A program made the translations under genes and the position numbers. Positions 33,311-42,997 of a DNA stretch of 64,000 nucleotides are shown here, one piece after another (position 1 is the stretch's first letter; each line of letters begins with the position of its first letter). The stretch comes from Shewanella salipaludis (lineage in GTDB: Bacteria; Pseudomonadota; Gammaproteobacteria; Enterobacterales; Shewanellaceae): the NCBI RefSeq assembly GCF_012911865.1, contig NZ_JAAXYH010000014.1:1-64000 (forward strand), given 5' to 3'. The notes under the pieces were generated by a model. It saw only the letters and a list, made by a program, of their open reading frames with translations. It was not told where the DNA came from and ran no database searches.

Positions 33311-35620
33311 ATGCCTGCCTTTACCCCTGAGTTTTGTGTCCGCCTCTGCCTGGCACTGTCCCTGATGCTGGTTTCATGGACAGGTTCCGCCGCCATCGAC
33401 TCCCATGCGCTGGGGGCGAGTTACAGCCAAGATCTGCAACGCATAGATTTCAACCTCTATTCGGCCAACGCCAGCCGCATCGAGCTGGCGCTGTTCAATC
33501 AGGCCAGTGGTCAGGCCGAGGTCGCCACCTATCTGCTCAGCAAGGATGCGCAAAACATCTGGTCGATTTCCCTGCCGGTGGCGCAGCTGGACCCGCGCTT
33601 GAGTGGCACCATCTACTATGGCTATCGGGCCTGGGGCCCCAATTGGCCCTATCAGGCCGGCTGGCAGAGGGGCAGCCTGACGGGTTACATAAGTGATGTG
33701 GATGCCGATGGCAACCGCTTCAATCCCAATAAGTTATTGTCGGATCCCTATGCCAGGGAAATCAGCCATGATCCGGCCAATCCTGTCTGGCAGGATGGCA
33801 CCGTCTACGCCAGCGGCGCCTTTCGCCAGCTGGACAGCACCCTGGTCGCCCCCAAGGGGATAATACTCCAGCCGGACGGCCAGAGCGTCGGGGTGAAACC
33901 TGCCAGGGCCTTGAAAGACGACATAGTCTACGAGGTCAATGTGCGCGGCCTGACCATGGAGGATCAGGCCATCGCCGCCCAATATCGCGGCACCTACAAG
34001 GGCGCGGCGCTCAAGGCGGATTATCTGGCGAGCCTTGGGGTCACGGCCGTGGAGTTCCTGCCGGTGCAGGAGACCCAGAACGATACCAACGATCTGGACC
34101 CCAGCTCGACCCAAGGGGATAACTACTGGGGTTACATGACCTTGAATTATTTCGCGCCGGACAGACGCTACGCCAGCGACAAGTCCGCCGGTGGCCCGAC
34201 CCGGGAGTTCAAGGCCATGGTGAAGGCCTTCCACGATCGCGGCATCAAGGTGATGATCGACGTGGTCTATAACCACACGGGGGAGGGCGGAGCCTGGTAT
34301 GCCGGCGACAGCAGCACCTATAACTTGTACTCCTGGCGCGGGCTGGACAACAGCAGTTACTATTCTCTGACTGCCGACAAACAACATTCCTGGGATAACA
34401 CCGGCGTCGGCGGTAACTACAACACGGTCAACCCAGTGGCCCAGGATCTTATCGTCGATTCTCTGGCCTACTGGAGCAATGATCTGGGGGTCGATGGCTT
34501 TCGTTTCGACCTGGCCTCCGTCTTGGGCAATACCTGTGAGCATGGCTGTTTCAACTTCGACAAGATGGCGCCAAACAATGCCCTGAATCGCATCATAGCC
34601 GAATTCACCGAGCGGCCGTCGAGCGGCGGTGCCGGCATAGACTTCATCGCCGAACCCTGGGCCATAGGCGGCAATTCCTATCAGGTGGGCGGCTTCCCTG
34701 CCGGTTGGTCCGAGTGGAATGGTCTGTATCGCGATACCATACGCAAAGATCAGAACCAGCTGGGGCTGGAGGCCGTTACCCTGGGTCAGCTGGCCGACAA
34801 GCTCAGCGGCTCGGCCAGCCTGTATCAGGACGATGGCCGCAAGCCGGGCAATTCGGTCAACTTCCTCGTCGCCCACGATGGCTTTACCTTGAAGGATCTC
34901 TATTCCTGCAACGACAAGAATAACCTCCAGCCCTGGCCCTATGGCGAGTCGGATGGCGGCGACGACAATAACCACAGCTGGGATCAGGGCTGGGTCAACC
35001 AGGCTCAGCAGCAGCGCAAGGCCGCCCGCAACGGTTTCGCCCTGTTGATGCTCAGTGCCGGTACCCCCATGATGACGGGCGGCGACGAATATCTGCGTTC
35101 GCTGCAGTGCAACAACAACCCCTACAACCTGGATTCCGAGGCCAACTGGCTGAACTTCAACTGGAGCTCAGATCAAGCCAACTTCAATACGTTCGTTAAA
35201 CGTTTGCTGGCCTTCAGAAAAGCCCATCCGGCGCTGCGTCCGGCCGACTTCTATCGGTCCTCTGACACCAATGCCAATGTGATGGAGCAGTTGCGCTGGT
35301 TCATGCCCAATGGCGCCGTGGCCGATGGCAACTACTTCAACGATGCTAACAACCATGCCATCGCCTATCGCATCGACGGCAGCGAATTCGGTGACAGCGC
35401 CTCCGCCATCTATGTCGCCTATAACGGCTGGTCGGATACGGTTAACTTCAGCCTGCCTTGGCCGGGCAATGGCAAGCAGTGGTACCGGGTGACAGATACC
35501 TCAAACTGGAATGAAGGCGCCGACACGGTCAAGGCGGCCGGCAGCGAAGACTATGTCGGCGGTGAATACAGCAACTATGGCCTCAACGGCCAGGCGCTGC
35601 TGTTGTTGATCGCCAAGTAG
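33311..35620 (+). CDS. Secreted isoamylase-type glycogen debranching enzyme (GH13)
   Basis: The 769-residue product has a signal peptide (residues about 1-27), a carbohydrate-binding/Ig-like N-terminal domain with YYGYRAWGPNWPY, and a GH13 barrel. Catalytic regions are DVVYNHTGEGG, GVDGFRFDLASVLG with the Asp nucleophile, FIAEPWAIGG with the acid Glu, and FLVAHDGFTLKDLYS. A C-terminal beta domain follows. The layout matches secreted bacterial isoamylases, which cut alpha-1,6 branches of glycogen and amylopectin. The start at 33311 is the first ATG before the signal, with AGAGA upstream. It is monocistronic and followed by a terminator. Confidence 0.92.
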   Translation: MPAFTPEFCVRLCLALSLMLVSWTGSAAIDSHALGASYSQDLQRIDFNLYSANASRIELALFNQASGQAEVATYLLSKDAQNIWSISLPVAQLDPRLSGTIYYGYRAWGPNWPYQAGWQRGSLTGYISDVDADGNRFNPNKLLSDPYAREISHDPANPVWQDGTVYASGAFRQLDSTLVAPKGIILQPDGQSVGVKPARALKDDIVYEVNVRGLTMEDQAIAAQYRGTYKGAALKADYLASLGVTAVEFLPVQETQNDTNDLDPSSTQGDNYWGYMTLNYFAPDRRYASDKSAGGPTREFKAMVKAFHDRGIKVMIDVVYNHTGEGGAWYAGDSSTYNLYSWRGLDNSSYYSLTADKQHSWDNTGVGGNYNTVNPVAQDLIVDSLAYWSNDLGVDGFRFDLASVLGNTCEHGCFNFDKMAPNNALNRIIAEFTERPSSGGAGIDFIAEPWAIGGNSYQVGGFPAGWSEWNGLYRDTIRKDQNQLGLEAVTLGQLADKLSGSASLYQDDGRKPGNSVNFLVAHDGFTLKDLYSCNDKNNLQPWPYGESDGGDDNNHSWDQGWVNQAQQQRKAARNGFALLMLSAGTPMMTGGDEYLRSLQCNNNPYNLDSEANWLNFNWSSDQANFNTFVKRLLAFRKAHPALRPADFYRSSDTNANVMEQLRWFMPNGAVADGNYFNDANNHAIAYRIDGSEFGDSASAIYVAYNGWSDTVNFSLPWPGNGKQWYRVTDTSNWNEGADTVKAAGSEDYVGGEYSNYGLNGQALLLLIAK

Positions 35621-35646
35621 TGGCTCAAAAAACCTGAATAAAAAGC

Positions 35647-35673
35647 GCCGGACAGCGGAGGATGCTGCCCGGC
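35647..35673. terminator. Terminator-like hairpin between convergent genes
   Basis: GCCGGACAGC and GCTGCCCGGC pair with one mismatch around a GGAGGAT loop. It sits between the isoamylase and the leftward lipoprotein gene and could stop transcription from both sides. Confidence 0.7.
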
Positions 35674-35684
35674 AAAAGCCGATT

Positions 35685-37637
35685 TTATTGTCCGGCCGGC
35701 GTCAGCTCGCTCTGCCATAGAGACAGGTTGCCTGCGGCCCTCGTCAGTCCCAGCAGGACCCTGAGGTTGCCGGCGCCGGCATCACCCGTCAGGGGCGCCA
35801 GCGTCATCTGATGTGTACTGCCGTCCAGGTAGCTCAGCTCCAGGGTGCCGGCCGTGTTGATCCGCCAGCTGGCGTCGAACTGCGCCTGGCTGTAGATGTC
35901 GGTCACTGTGGCCGTCCCCTCAGAGTCTTCGCCCGGGGCGCTCGGGAAGGCGAGCTCCAGCGTGCTGCCGCACTCAGTCTCGCTGAAGTCGACCCGGCAA
36001 CGTGATTCCGTGTCCTGGCCATAGATCAGATCCAAGCGCCAGGGGTGAGTCATCAGCATCTCGGCGCTGAAGCCGCTGAGATCCCGATTGGCGAAGATTT
36101 GCCCCAGGCTGGTGCCGGCCGCTTCCTTGGGTTGGTCTATCAACTCAGTGGTGAAACTGCCCACTCGGCTGAGGCCGAAGGCGTCCTCATCTGCTTCGTT
36201 GAACAGCAGATCGCCCCAAGGGGTGAGTCTCAGGGTGCCCTCGCTCTGCTCGGCCGTTTCTCCGGCGTCGAACAGACCATCTGGGCCATCGGTATCGACA
36301 CTGGCAGAGAGGGTTCGATAGGCATTGCCGGTCAGGCTATAGCGGCCATATTCGCCGGACAAGGCCTGTGGGTTCAGGCCCTCATAGGCTTCGAGGTTGT
36401 TGGTATGCGCCAGCACATATTCACTGTCGGACAGGAAGATGACTATGCTGAGGTTGTCATCTTCGGGTTCGAACAGATGCCAGGCACCTACGAGGGGGTT
36501 GAGCGGGTCTATGATGCGACTGAAATCGACCGTATCGGCGGCCTCGTCAGCGAAAGTCAGGGTCAGGGTGCCGAGATCGACTTCGGCCTTGGTGACCGAG
36601 CTGCCGTCATCGTAGAGGCCGCCGGAGGCATCCGATTGGGCCAGCAGGCCGATGCCGATGGCCCCGGTATCGGGATCCCAGTCGTAGTGGCCATACTCCA
36701 CCGAGCCGGCGGTCTGATCGCCGTCAGCGTCGGCATCACTATGCTCATGTATGATGAGGTAGCGGTCGGCGTCTATGAAGGTCAGTATGTTGCGTTTGCC
36801 TTCACCTTCGGATAATAACCAGCTGCCCAGCAACAGCTGACGCCTGGAGGCCTGATAGTGGGCCTTGGCCTGCTCCTCACTCACCAATGTCAGGCCGGTA
36901 TTGGCAGCGGCCAATGCCGTATTCATGGCCGCATCGAAGCCGGCACTGGTGACATCGGCCTGGACATTGGCCAGGGCCAGGGCCAGTGTGAGCTCGGCCG
37001 GGATCTGGATGCCATTTTCCGGATCGCCGTCACCATCCAGGGTTTGCAACAGCTGGAGTATGTTGGTTTCTGTGACTTCCTCTCCGCCGGCGAGTTCGGT
37101 CGGGGTGATGAGTGCCGCGGCGGGAGCCGCGGGCAGGGTTATGCCGCCTATGTTGAAACTGATTTGTTCACCGCCCAGGAATTCAAATTCGCCGCTGGCC
37201 GAGGTGGTACCCGAATGACTGGGCGTTTGATAGCCAATACCCGCCACCGGACTGTCGCGAAATACCCCTGTGAGCACAGTGTCCTGGCAGCTGACCTCGG
37301 CGGCCATGGCATTGTCGGCGCTCAAATTGCCGCTGCCGTTGTTGACCTCGCAGTGCTGGCCGCTGGGTTGGGTCTGCACGCTGATCCCGAAGCCTGTGCC
37401 CTCATCCAGGGCCTGGGTGAAGCTGAAGTTCAGCGCTGCACCCGTGCCCGTGACTTCCTTGGACTCCTGAGGCTGCCCATTCTTGCTCAGCAGCAGTGTC
37501 ATGGTGCCATTGAGGCCCTCGATCGTGCCGCCCAGGGTGAAGAGTTGGGTTTCATTCGATTTTCCATCGCTGCCACCGCAGCCGCTTAGGGTTAAGCTGC
37601 CGAGCAGCGAGAGTGTCACAAGCCGATTTACACGCAT
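35685..37637 (-). CDS. Large adhesin-like lipoprotein
   Basis: The 650-residue product has a lipoprotein signal with lipobox LSGC followed by GGSDG. The N-terminal part has repeated beta modules (LGGTIEGLNGTMTLLL, GVFRDSPVAGIGYQTPSHSG) of the kind found in Shewanella and Vibrio surface lipoproteins. EFEFLGGEQISFNIGGI is a recurring module. Two similar blocks in the middle (LLLGSWLLSEGE ... DADRYLIIHEH and PLVGAWHLFEPE ... SDSEYVLAHTN) suggest a duplicated domain. It should be surface- or periplasm-facing; the ligand is unknown. Confidence 0.75.
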   Translation of the reverse strand: MRVNRLVTLSLLGSLTLSGCGGSDGKSNETQLFTLGGTIEGLNGTMTLLLSKNGQPQESKEVTGTGAALNFSFTQALDEGTGFGISVQTQPSGQHCEVNNGSGNLSADNAMAAEVSCQDTVLTGVFRDSPVAGIGYQTPSHSGTTSASGEFEFLGGEQISFNIGGITLPAAPAAALITPTELAGGEEVTETNILQLLQTLDGDGDPENGIQIPAELTLALALANVQADVTSAGFDAAMNTALAAANTGLTLVSEEQAKAHYQASRRQLLLGSWLLSEGEGKRNILTFIDADRYLIIHEHSDADADGDQTAGSVEYGHYDWDPDTGAIGIGLLAQSDASGGLYDDGSSVTKAEVDLGTLTLTFADEAADTVDFSRIIDPLNPLVGAWHLFEPEDDNLSIVIFLSDSEYVLAHTNNLEAYEGLNPQALSGEYGRYSLTGNAYRTLSASVDTDGPDGLFDAGETAEQSEGTLRLTPWGDLLFNEADEDAFGLSRVGSFTTELIDQPKEAAGTSLGQIFANRDLSGFSAEMLMTHPWRLDLIYGQDTESRCRVDFSETECGSTLELAFPSAPGEDSEGTATVTDIYSQAQFDASWRINTAGTLELSYLDGSTHQMTLAPLTGDAGAGNLRVLLGLTRAAGNLSLWQSELTPAGQ

Positions 37638-37862
37638 GGCGGGTTCCTTCTTTTAGTTTGGAATGTTCCTCGAGCATTGGCCTGTACCGGCTAACACTGT
37701 CCGCAGCAAGGTATAGCCCTTGACGAATCCAGTTGTCTTTGAAACCTTTTGATAAGAATTGAAACCATTAAAAATCAGCTAATTGCAGTTTTTTCTGGCG
37801 GGCGGAGACAGGCACGTTAGCTCTGGGGGGCGAATGCAGATTTCGGGTTAGCGAGTGAAGCG

Positions 37863-38882
37863 TTAAGCCTGGGGGCCGGCGCCATCGGCTTGGGTTGGCG
37901 GAGCGGCGCGTTGCAGTAAGGGTTGCAGCAAGAGGTATAAGGTCTCAGAGTCCACGGCTATGCCCTGGGCACCATGGGCCAGCACCAGCTTCCGCTGCGC
38001 CTCGGATGGCATTATGGTGTAGAGATATATAGGGGTGTGATTGCCGCCGGCGCGCACTGCCTGTGTCAGTTTTAAGCCTGCCAGCGGTTCCTCGCCCCGG
38101 CCCATGTCCGTGATGATGGCATCATACTTGTACATGGAGAGCAGCATCATGGCCTCTGCCGTGGTGCTTGTGATATAGACGGCCAGGTGATGGCGCTGCA
38201 GATATTGGCGTTCTGCCTCGTTGTTCTGTGGATGATCGTCTACCCAGAGAATACGCCCCTTGACCCCTTGGGGCTCACCTATCTCCAGCCTATCTCGTGT
38301 CTCGCCAGGCCAGAGTGCCATGCCGCCAAGCAGGGCGGCGAGCAGGCCGCCGGCGATGAGCGCCGGTCGCAGCAGGCGGCGATATGTTGCGGCGCTTGCC
38401 GAGGGAGGTGCAATTTGCTGCGCCGAAGAGCCGGCTCGCTGAGGCCGAGTCAAGCCGGCGTCGGCATGGCTCTCGACATAGTTTTCAGCATGGGTTTCGG
38501 CCTGGCTCTCGGCATAGGTTTCGGCATGGCTTTCGCTATTGGGCGCGGCATCCAGGACTGTGCCCGGCTGCAAACGGGTCGCGACTTCGTGGGACAGGCG
38601 ATAACCCCGACCATGCAGCGTCTGGATTAGCGGCACCTCCAGCCCGGCGGCCTTGAATAGCTTGCGGCTGTCTGAAATCAACCTGGCAACCGACCAGTTG
38701 CTGACCACGGTATTGGGCCAGATCCTCTCCAGCAGCAAGGCCTGATCGCAGTGCGCCGGGTAAGCCTCAATCAAGAGCTCCAGCAGGCTGATCACCCGAT
38801 CGTCACAGTTCATGGGTGTCCCGTTGCAACTTAGGCTGCGGCGGGTAATATCGATACTGAAGGCGTCGAATCGGTAATGCAT
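37863..38882 (-). CDS. Winged-helix regulator with a membrane segment and a C-terminal receiver-like domain
   Basis: The 339-residue product has three parts. Residues 1-95 form an OmpR/CadC-type winged helix (LLLERIWPNTVVSNWSVARL, TLHGRGYRL). Residues 115-140 are a Ser/His/Ala/Glu repeat, and 173-191 a membrane segment (PALIAGGLLAALLGGMALW) preceded by Arg residues. Residues 209-325 look like a response-regulator receiver (ILWVDDHPQNN, candidate acceptor Asp259 in IITDMGRG, Thr in YLYTIM); the usual late Lys is not seen. Positive charge before the segment places the receiver-like domain outside the cytoplasm, which is odd. The start at 38882 is chosen over 38906, which has no ribosome-binding site. 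Confidence 0.85.
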   Translation of the reverse strand: MHYRFDAFSIDITRRSLSCNGTPMNCDDRVISLLELLIEAYPAHCDQALLLERIWPNTVVSNWSVARLISDSRKLFKAAGLEVPLIQTLHGRGYRLSHEVATRLQPGTVLDAAPNSESHAETYAESQAETHAENYVESHADAGLTRPQRAGSSAQQIAPPSASAATYRRLLRPALIAGGLLAALLGGMALWPGETRDRLEIGEPQGVKGRILWVDDHPQNNEAERQYLQRHHLAVYITSTTAEAMMLLSMYKYDAIITDMGRGEEPLAGLKLTQAVRAGGNHTPIYLYTIMPSEAQRKLVLAHGAQGIAVDSETLYLLLQPLLQRAAPPTQADGAGPQA

Positions 38883-39012
38883 GGCGATCCCGAATGAGTA
38901 CGGCATGTTAATTAAATGTTGATTCGATATTGAAGCGCAAAGAGGACCCCAGAGTCAAATACGTTGTCGGGTTTTTAGTGGCGCAGGAGGGGCGCTCAGG
39001 GTGGGATTCTTC

Positions 39013-39021
39013 TGTTATAAT
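39013..39021 (+). promoter_or_regulatory. Extended -10 promoter candidate for uvrD
   Basis: TGTTATAAT provides a consensus TATAAT with the extended TG, 25 bases before the uvrD start. No convincing -35 box is seen upstream, which fits an extended -10 promoter. No LexA-box palindrome was found here. Confidence 0.45.
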
Positions 39022-39046
39022 GCCGGCTCATTTTTTGGAGGCGAGA

Positions 39047-41224
39047 ATGGACGTATCTACTTTACTGGACGGCCTGAACGATAAACAGCGCGAAGCCGTG
39101 GCGGCGCCGCAGTCGAGCATGCTGGTGTTGGCGGGCGCAGGTAGTGGCAAGACCCGGGTCTTGACCCATAGGATCGCCTGGCTGATGCAGGTCGAACAGC
39201 AGAGTCCCTATTCCATTCTGGCGGTGACCTTCACCAACAAGGCCGCGGCCGAGATGCGCGAGCGGGTCGAGAAGGTCGCCGGCAGCAACATGGGACGCAT
39301 GTGGATAGGCACCTTCCATGGCCTGGCCCACCGCTTGCTGCGCACCCACTTTCAGGACGCCGGTCTGCCCCAGAGCTTCCAGATCATAGACTCGGACGAT
39401 CAGCTGCGGCTGCTCAAGCGTATCCTCAAGAGCCTGAACCTGGACGAGAAACAGTATCCACCGCGCCAGGCGGCGGGTTATATCAACGCCAAGAAAGATC
39501 AGGGCCTGAGACCCAAGCACATAGACGCCGGCGGCTTCCCCATAGAGCAGAACCTGCTGAAGATTTATCAGATCTACCAGGAGTCCTGCGATCGCGCCGG
39601 GCTGGTGGATTTTGCCGAAATTTTGCTGCGGGCCCACGAGCTGTGGCTCAACAAGCCGCACCTGCTGGCCCATTACCAGGACAGGTTCAAGCACATACTG
39701 GTGGACGAGTTCCAGGACACCAACGCCATCCAATACGCCTGGATCCGGGTGCTGGCGGGCAACACGGCCAACGTCATGATAGTGGGCGACGACGATCAGT
39801 CCATCTACGGCTGGCGCGGCGCCCAGGTGGAGAACCTGCACAGATTCCTCAAGGACTTCCCCTCGGCCAGCACCATACGCCTGGAGCAGAACTACCGTTC
39901 AACCGGCAATATTCTCAAGGCTTCCAACGAGCTGATCGCCAACAACCCCGACCGTATGGGCAAGGAGCTGTGGACCGACGACAAGGATGGCGAGCCCATC
40001 TCCCTCTACTGCGCCTTCAACGAGATGGACGAGGCGCGCTTCATCGTCGGCCGCATCAACGACTGGCAGGACAAGGGCGGCGCCTTGAGCGACTGCGCCA
40101 TCCTCTATCGTTCCAACGCCCAGTCGCGGGTGTTGGAAGAAGCCCTGCTGCATAAGGGCCTGGCCTATCGCATCTACGGCGGCCTGCGTTTCTTCGAGCG
40201 TCAGGAAATCAAGGACGCCATGGGCTATCTGCGCCTCATCAATAACAAGGATGACGATGCCGCCTTCGAGCGGGTGGTCAACACCCCGCCACGCGGCATA
40301 GGCGATCGCACCCTGGACATACTGCGCAGCACCGCCCGCCAGCAGGACCTGACCCTGTGGCAGGCCTGTTTGCGGCTGCTGGAAGAGAAAGTGCTCGCCG
40401 GCCGCGCTGCCAACGCGGTGCGCGGCTTCATGGACTTGATAGTCACACTGCGTCAGGAAACGGAAGAACAGCCCCTGTATCGCATGGCGGATACTGTCAT
40501 TCAGGCCTCTGGCCTCAAGGCCATGTACGAGGCGGAAAAAGGCGAGAAGGCCCACGCCCGTATCGAAAACCTCGAGGAATTGGTCACCGCGGCGCGCACC
40601 TTCGAGATGCCCGAGGAGCTGGAGGACATGGGCGAGCTCAACGCCTTCCTGTCCCACGCGGCGCTGGAAGCCGGCGAAGGCCAGGCCGACGCCTTCAGCG
40701 ACGCGGTGCAGTTGATGACGCTGCATTCGGCCAAGGGACTGGAATTTCCCATGGTATTCATGGCCGGAGTGGAAGAGGGCATCTTCCCCAGCAAGATGGC
40801 GCTGGAAGAGGGCGACCGCCTCGATGAGGAACGCCGTCTCTGTTACGTGGGCATGACCCGCGCCATGCAGAAACTCTATATCACCTACGCCGAGTCGCGG
40901 CGCATCTATGGCCGCGAGGACTACGCCAGGCCATCGCGTTTCATCAAGGAGATCCCCGCCGAGTTTGTCGAGGAGATCCGCCTCAAGGCGCAGGTGTCCG
41001 TGCCCATGGCCAACAGCCGCTTCAGCAACCAGAGCAACGCCAGGAGTGCTGCCGGCAACGACACCGGGTTCAATGTCGGTCAGCGGGTGCGTCATCCCAA
41101 GTTCGGTGATGGCAAGGTCACCAATTTCGAGGGCAGCGGCGCCCAGGCCAGGGTGCAGGTGAGCTTCAGCGATTTCGGCAGCAAGTGGCTGATGGTGGCC
41201 TATGCCCGCCTGGAGGCCTGCTAG
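39047..41224 (+). CDS. uvrD: DNA helicase II
   Basis: The 725-residue product matches UvrD: Q-motif LNDKQREAVAAP, Walker A GAGSGKTR, TFTNKAAAEMRERV, DEFQDTNAIQY, GDDDQSIYGWRGA, EQNYRST, TLHSAKGLEFPMVF and VGMTRA, in order. The C-terminus has the Tudor-like block FNVGQRVRHPKFGDGKVTNFEG that binds RNA polymerase in E. coli. It is a 3'-5' helicase for mismatch and nucleotide-excision repair. GGAGGCGAGA before the ATG at 39047 fixes the start; the length agrees with E. coli (720). It is divergent from the receiver-fusion regulator. Confidence 0.97.
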   Translation: MDVSTLLDGLNDKQREAVAAPQSSMLVLAGAGSGKTRVLTHRIAWLMQVEQQSPYSILAVTFTNKAAAEMRERVEKVAGSNMGRMWIGTFHGLAHRLLRTHFQDAGLPQSFQIIDSDDQLRLLKRILKSLNLDEKQYPPRQAAGYINAKKDQGLRPKHIDAGGFPIEQNLLKIYQIYQESCDRAGLVDFAEILLRAHELWLNKPHLLAHYQDRFKHILVDEFQDTNAIQYAWIRVLAGNTANVMIVGDDDQSIYGWRGAQVENLHRFLKDFPSASTIRLEQNYRSTGNILKASNELIANNPDRMGKELWTDDKDGEPISLYCAFNEMDEARFIVGRINDWQDKGGALSDCAILYRSNAQSRVLEEALLHKGLAYRIYGGLRFFERQEIKDAMGYLRLINNKDDDAAFERVVNTPPRGIGDRTLDILRSTARQQDLTLWQACLRLLEEKVLAGRAANAVRGFMDLIVTLRQETEEQPLYRMADTVIQASGLKAMYEAEKGEKAHARIENLEELVTAARTFEMPEELEDMGELNAFLSHAALEAGEGQADAFSDAVQLMTLHSAKGLEFPMVFMAGVEEGIFPSKMALEEGDRLDEERRLCYVGMTRAMQKLYITYAESRRIYGREDYARPSRFIKEIPAEFVEEIRLKAQVSVPMANSRFSNQSNARSAAGNDTGFNVGQRVRHPKFGDGKVTNFEGSGAQARVQVSFSDFGSKWLMVAYARLEAC

Positions 41225-41328
41225 GCCCACGCCGCCGGCACGAAATCGACAGTAAGAAATCGACAGTAAGAAACTGGTGCTACTAGCTGATGTTTAAACA
41301 AAAATATAATAAAGCCGCAGGGAGCCGA

Positions 41329-42204
41329 ATGAATATGAATGCCAAGTTGAGCGCCAAACTGGATGCCTACGCCCGCCTGTCGCGCATCGACAGGCCCATA
41401 GGCACCTTGCTGCTGCTCTGGCCCTGTTTGATGGCGCTGCTGTTGGCGGCGGGCGGCATGCCGGATCTCAAGGTGTTGTTGATCTTTGTCCTCGGCGTTT
41501 TCATCATGCGCGCCAATGGCTGCGTGATCAACGACTATGCCGACCGTAACCTGGATGCCCATGTGGAGCGCACCAAATCGCGGCCATTGGCCAGCGGCGA
41601 AGTCGGCAGCAAGGAGGCGCTGCTCCTGTTCCTGGTGCTCGGCCTGTTGGCGCTGGGCCTGGTGTTGCTGCTCAATCCCCTGGTGCTCAAGCTGTCCGTG
41701 GTCGGCATCATACTCACCATAGCCTATCCCTTCACCAAGCGGGTGACCAACATGCCGCAGATGTTCCTCGGCATTGTCTGGAGCTGGTCCATTCCCATGG
41801 CCTATGCGGCGCAGCTGGGCGAGGTGCCGCCCGAGGCCTGGTGGCTGTTTGCCGCCAATTGGTGCTGGACCGTGGCCTACGACACCATGTACGCCATAGT
41901 GGACAGGGATGATGACTTGAAAGTGGGCATCAAATCCACCGCCATACTGTTCGGTCGCTTCGACAGGCAGATCATCGGCGCCTTCCAGCTGGCCGCGCTC
42001 TTGTGCTTTGGCGCCGCAGGTCTCGCCGCCGACCGTGGCCTGACCTACGGCCTGGGACTGCTGGCCTTCACAGGCTTTGGCCTCTACCAGCAGCGGCTGA
42101 TCTTCCGCCATGAGCGCGCCGCCTGCTTCAAGGCGTTTCTGAATAACAACTGGGCCGGCATGGGATTGTTTGTGGCGCTGGGCGCCGACTATCTGCTGGG
42201 CTGA
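41329..42204 (+). CDS. ubiA: 4-hydroxybenzoate polyprenyltransferase
   Basis: The 291-residue product is an integral membrane prenyltransferase with about eight or nine helices. The two Mg-diphosphate motifs are [20 protein letters not shown] and [19 protein letters not shown]. It attaches the polyprenyl tail to 4-hydroxybenzoate in ubiquinone synthesis; ubiD, the next step, is at 18008. GGAG stands five bases before the ATG at 41329. It follows uvrD by 104 bp on the same strand; ubiC is not adjacent, unlike in E. coli. Confidence 0.97.
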   Translation: MNMNAKLSAKLDAYARLSRIDRPIGTLLLLWPCLMALLLAAGGMPDLKVLLIFVLGVFIMRANGCVINDYADRNLDAHVERTKSRPLASGEVGSKEALLLFLVLGLLALGLVLLLNPLVLKLSVVGIILTIAYPFTKRVTNMPQMFLGIVWSWSIPMAYAAQLGEVPPEAWWLFAANWCWTVAYDTMYAIVDRDDDLKVGIKSTAILFGRFDRQIIGAFQLAALLCFGAAGLAADRGLTYGLGLLAFTGFGLYQQRLIFRHERAACFKAFLNNNWAGMGLFVALGADYLLG

Positions 42205-42672
42205 CAGCTGAGTCGGGTTCTGCTTAGGTCAGGTTTGTGGCCTGGGAGTGTATTTTTCAAACTGAGTTTGGATATAAAGCGCGGGCTTTCAGTGCCATCT
42301 TTAAAGAGCGTCGACCGAGAGGGGAGCAGCCATTCCCTCTTGCCTCTCTGTTTATCTGTTTATCTGTTTATCTGTTTACGTGAGTCCTTATCGCCCCGAT
42401 TTTGTGGTATTCCCCGTGCTATGGGCCCTGAGTCAGCGCTTATTGCTTCCCATCCCGGGTTTACCTGGGGATTACAGCGGCTTGTGACGAAAGACGCTGA
42501 TGGCTATGACTTGTATTTGGAGCATGGTTGGACAGGTAAACCAAGCCTTGAACTTCCCATTAAATTTAAGTAAGGGCTTGGAATTGAAGAAAGCCATGTA
42601 AAATGAGCTTAGGTAAGATAACCATACAAGTTGCTTGCGATTGTTGCGAGTGTGAGTTCATAAGGGAAAATA
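42205..42672. other. Gap with a short open frame and tandem octamers; no firm gene
   Basis: A frame running from about 42235 to 42573 has a plausible ending (GFTWGLQRLVTKDADGYDLY) but its first half is encoded by a tandem repeat and lacks a convincing start and ribosome-binding site. It may be the tail of a lost gene. The 8-bp repeat array lies at 42347-42378 and a 27-codon Cys-rich frame at 42604. This gap marks the start of an AT-rich accessory stretch. Confidence 0.4.
42347..42378. repeat. Perfect 8-bp tandem repeat, 4 units
   Basis: TCTGTTTA is repeated four times without error. An octamer unit changes reading frame on slippage, so if the surrounding frame is real it could be phase-variable. 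It lies in the gap after ubiA. Confidence 0.95.
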
Positions 42673-42687
42673 GTGAACAAACCTGAT
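42604..42687 (+). CDS. Possible 27-residue Cys-rich peptide
   Basis: A short frame reads MSLGKITIQVACDCCECEFI and ends shortly after. It overlaps the GTG start of the next gene by about 15 bp. The cluster of cysteines (CDCCEC) could bind metal and is compatible with the zinc-ribbon-like gene that follows. No clear ribosome-binding site is seen, so it may be a chance frame or the upstream part of that gene in another frame. Confidence 0.3.
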
Positions 42688-42945
42688 TACTCAACTTATT
42701 CGATGGAAGAGCTTCTCGACTGCCAGGAGATGATTGACAAAGAGGCGTGGCCTGAACGCTATCAAGAGATATTGGCTACAATCGAGCCAAAGGTTAGTGC
42801 AAGCCCATCGCAAGCCGCAGTGAATAAACGTATTCGCTTTGAGAATTTTTGCTACGAATTATCCAGAGAGTTATGCTGGAGCTTGAGTGATGAATTTTCA
42901 TCTATTGCTTCACTCTTCTCTGAACATTACAGGAATAAGCTACCA

Positions 42946-42949
42946 AATG
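42946..42949. repeat. Target-site duplication AATG, left copy
   Basis: AATG immediately precedes the left end of the IS element at 42950 and is repeated immediately after its right end (44141-44144). A 4-bp duplication is usual for the IS407 group of the IS3 family. The two copies collapse to one when the split gene is rejoined in frame. Confidence 0.85.
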
Positions 42950-42997
42950 TGACCTTTCCCCTGAATTAGTACCAGTCATCCTGTGAGAATTCCTTCA

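Noticed and set aside
33734..34975. Leftward 413-codon frame opposite the isoamylase
   Set aside because: GH13 catalytic motifs are on the plus strand; the antisense frame has no family features.
38941..39046. LexA (SOS) box upstream of uvrD
   Set aside because: CTGT occurs next to the -10 element but the matching ACAG at the right distance is absent.
39899..41230. Leftward 443-codon frame opposite uvrD
   Set aside because: All helicase motifs are on the plus strand in order.
42235..42573. 112-codon gene after ubiA
   Set aside because: First half is encoded by an octamer repeat, the start lacks a ribosome-binding site and the product is not recognised. Kept only as a possible phase-variable remnant.
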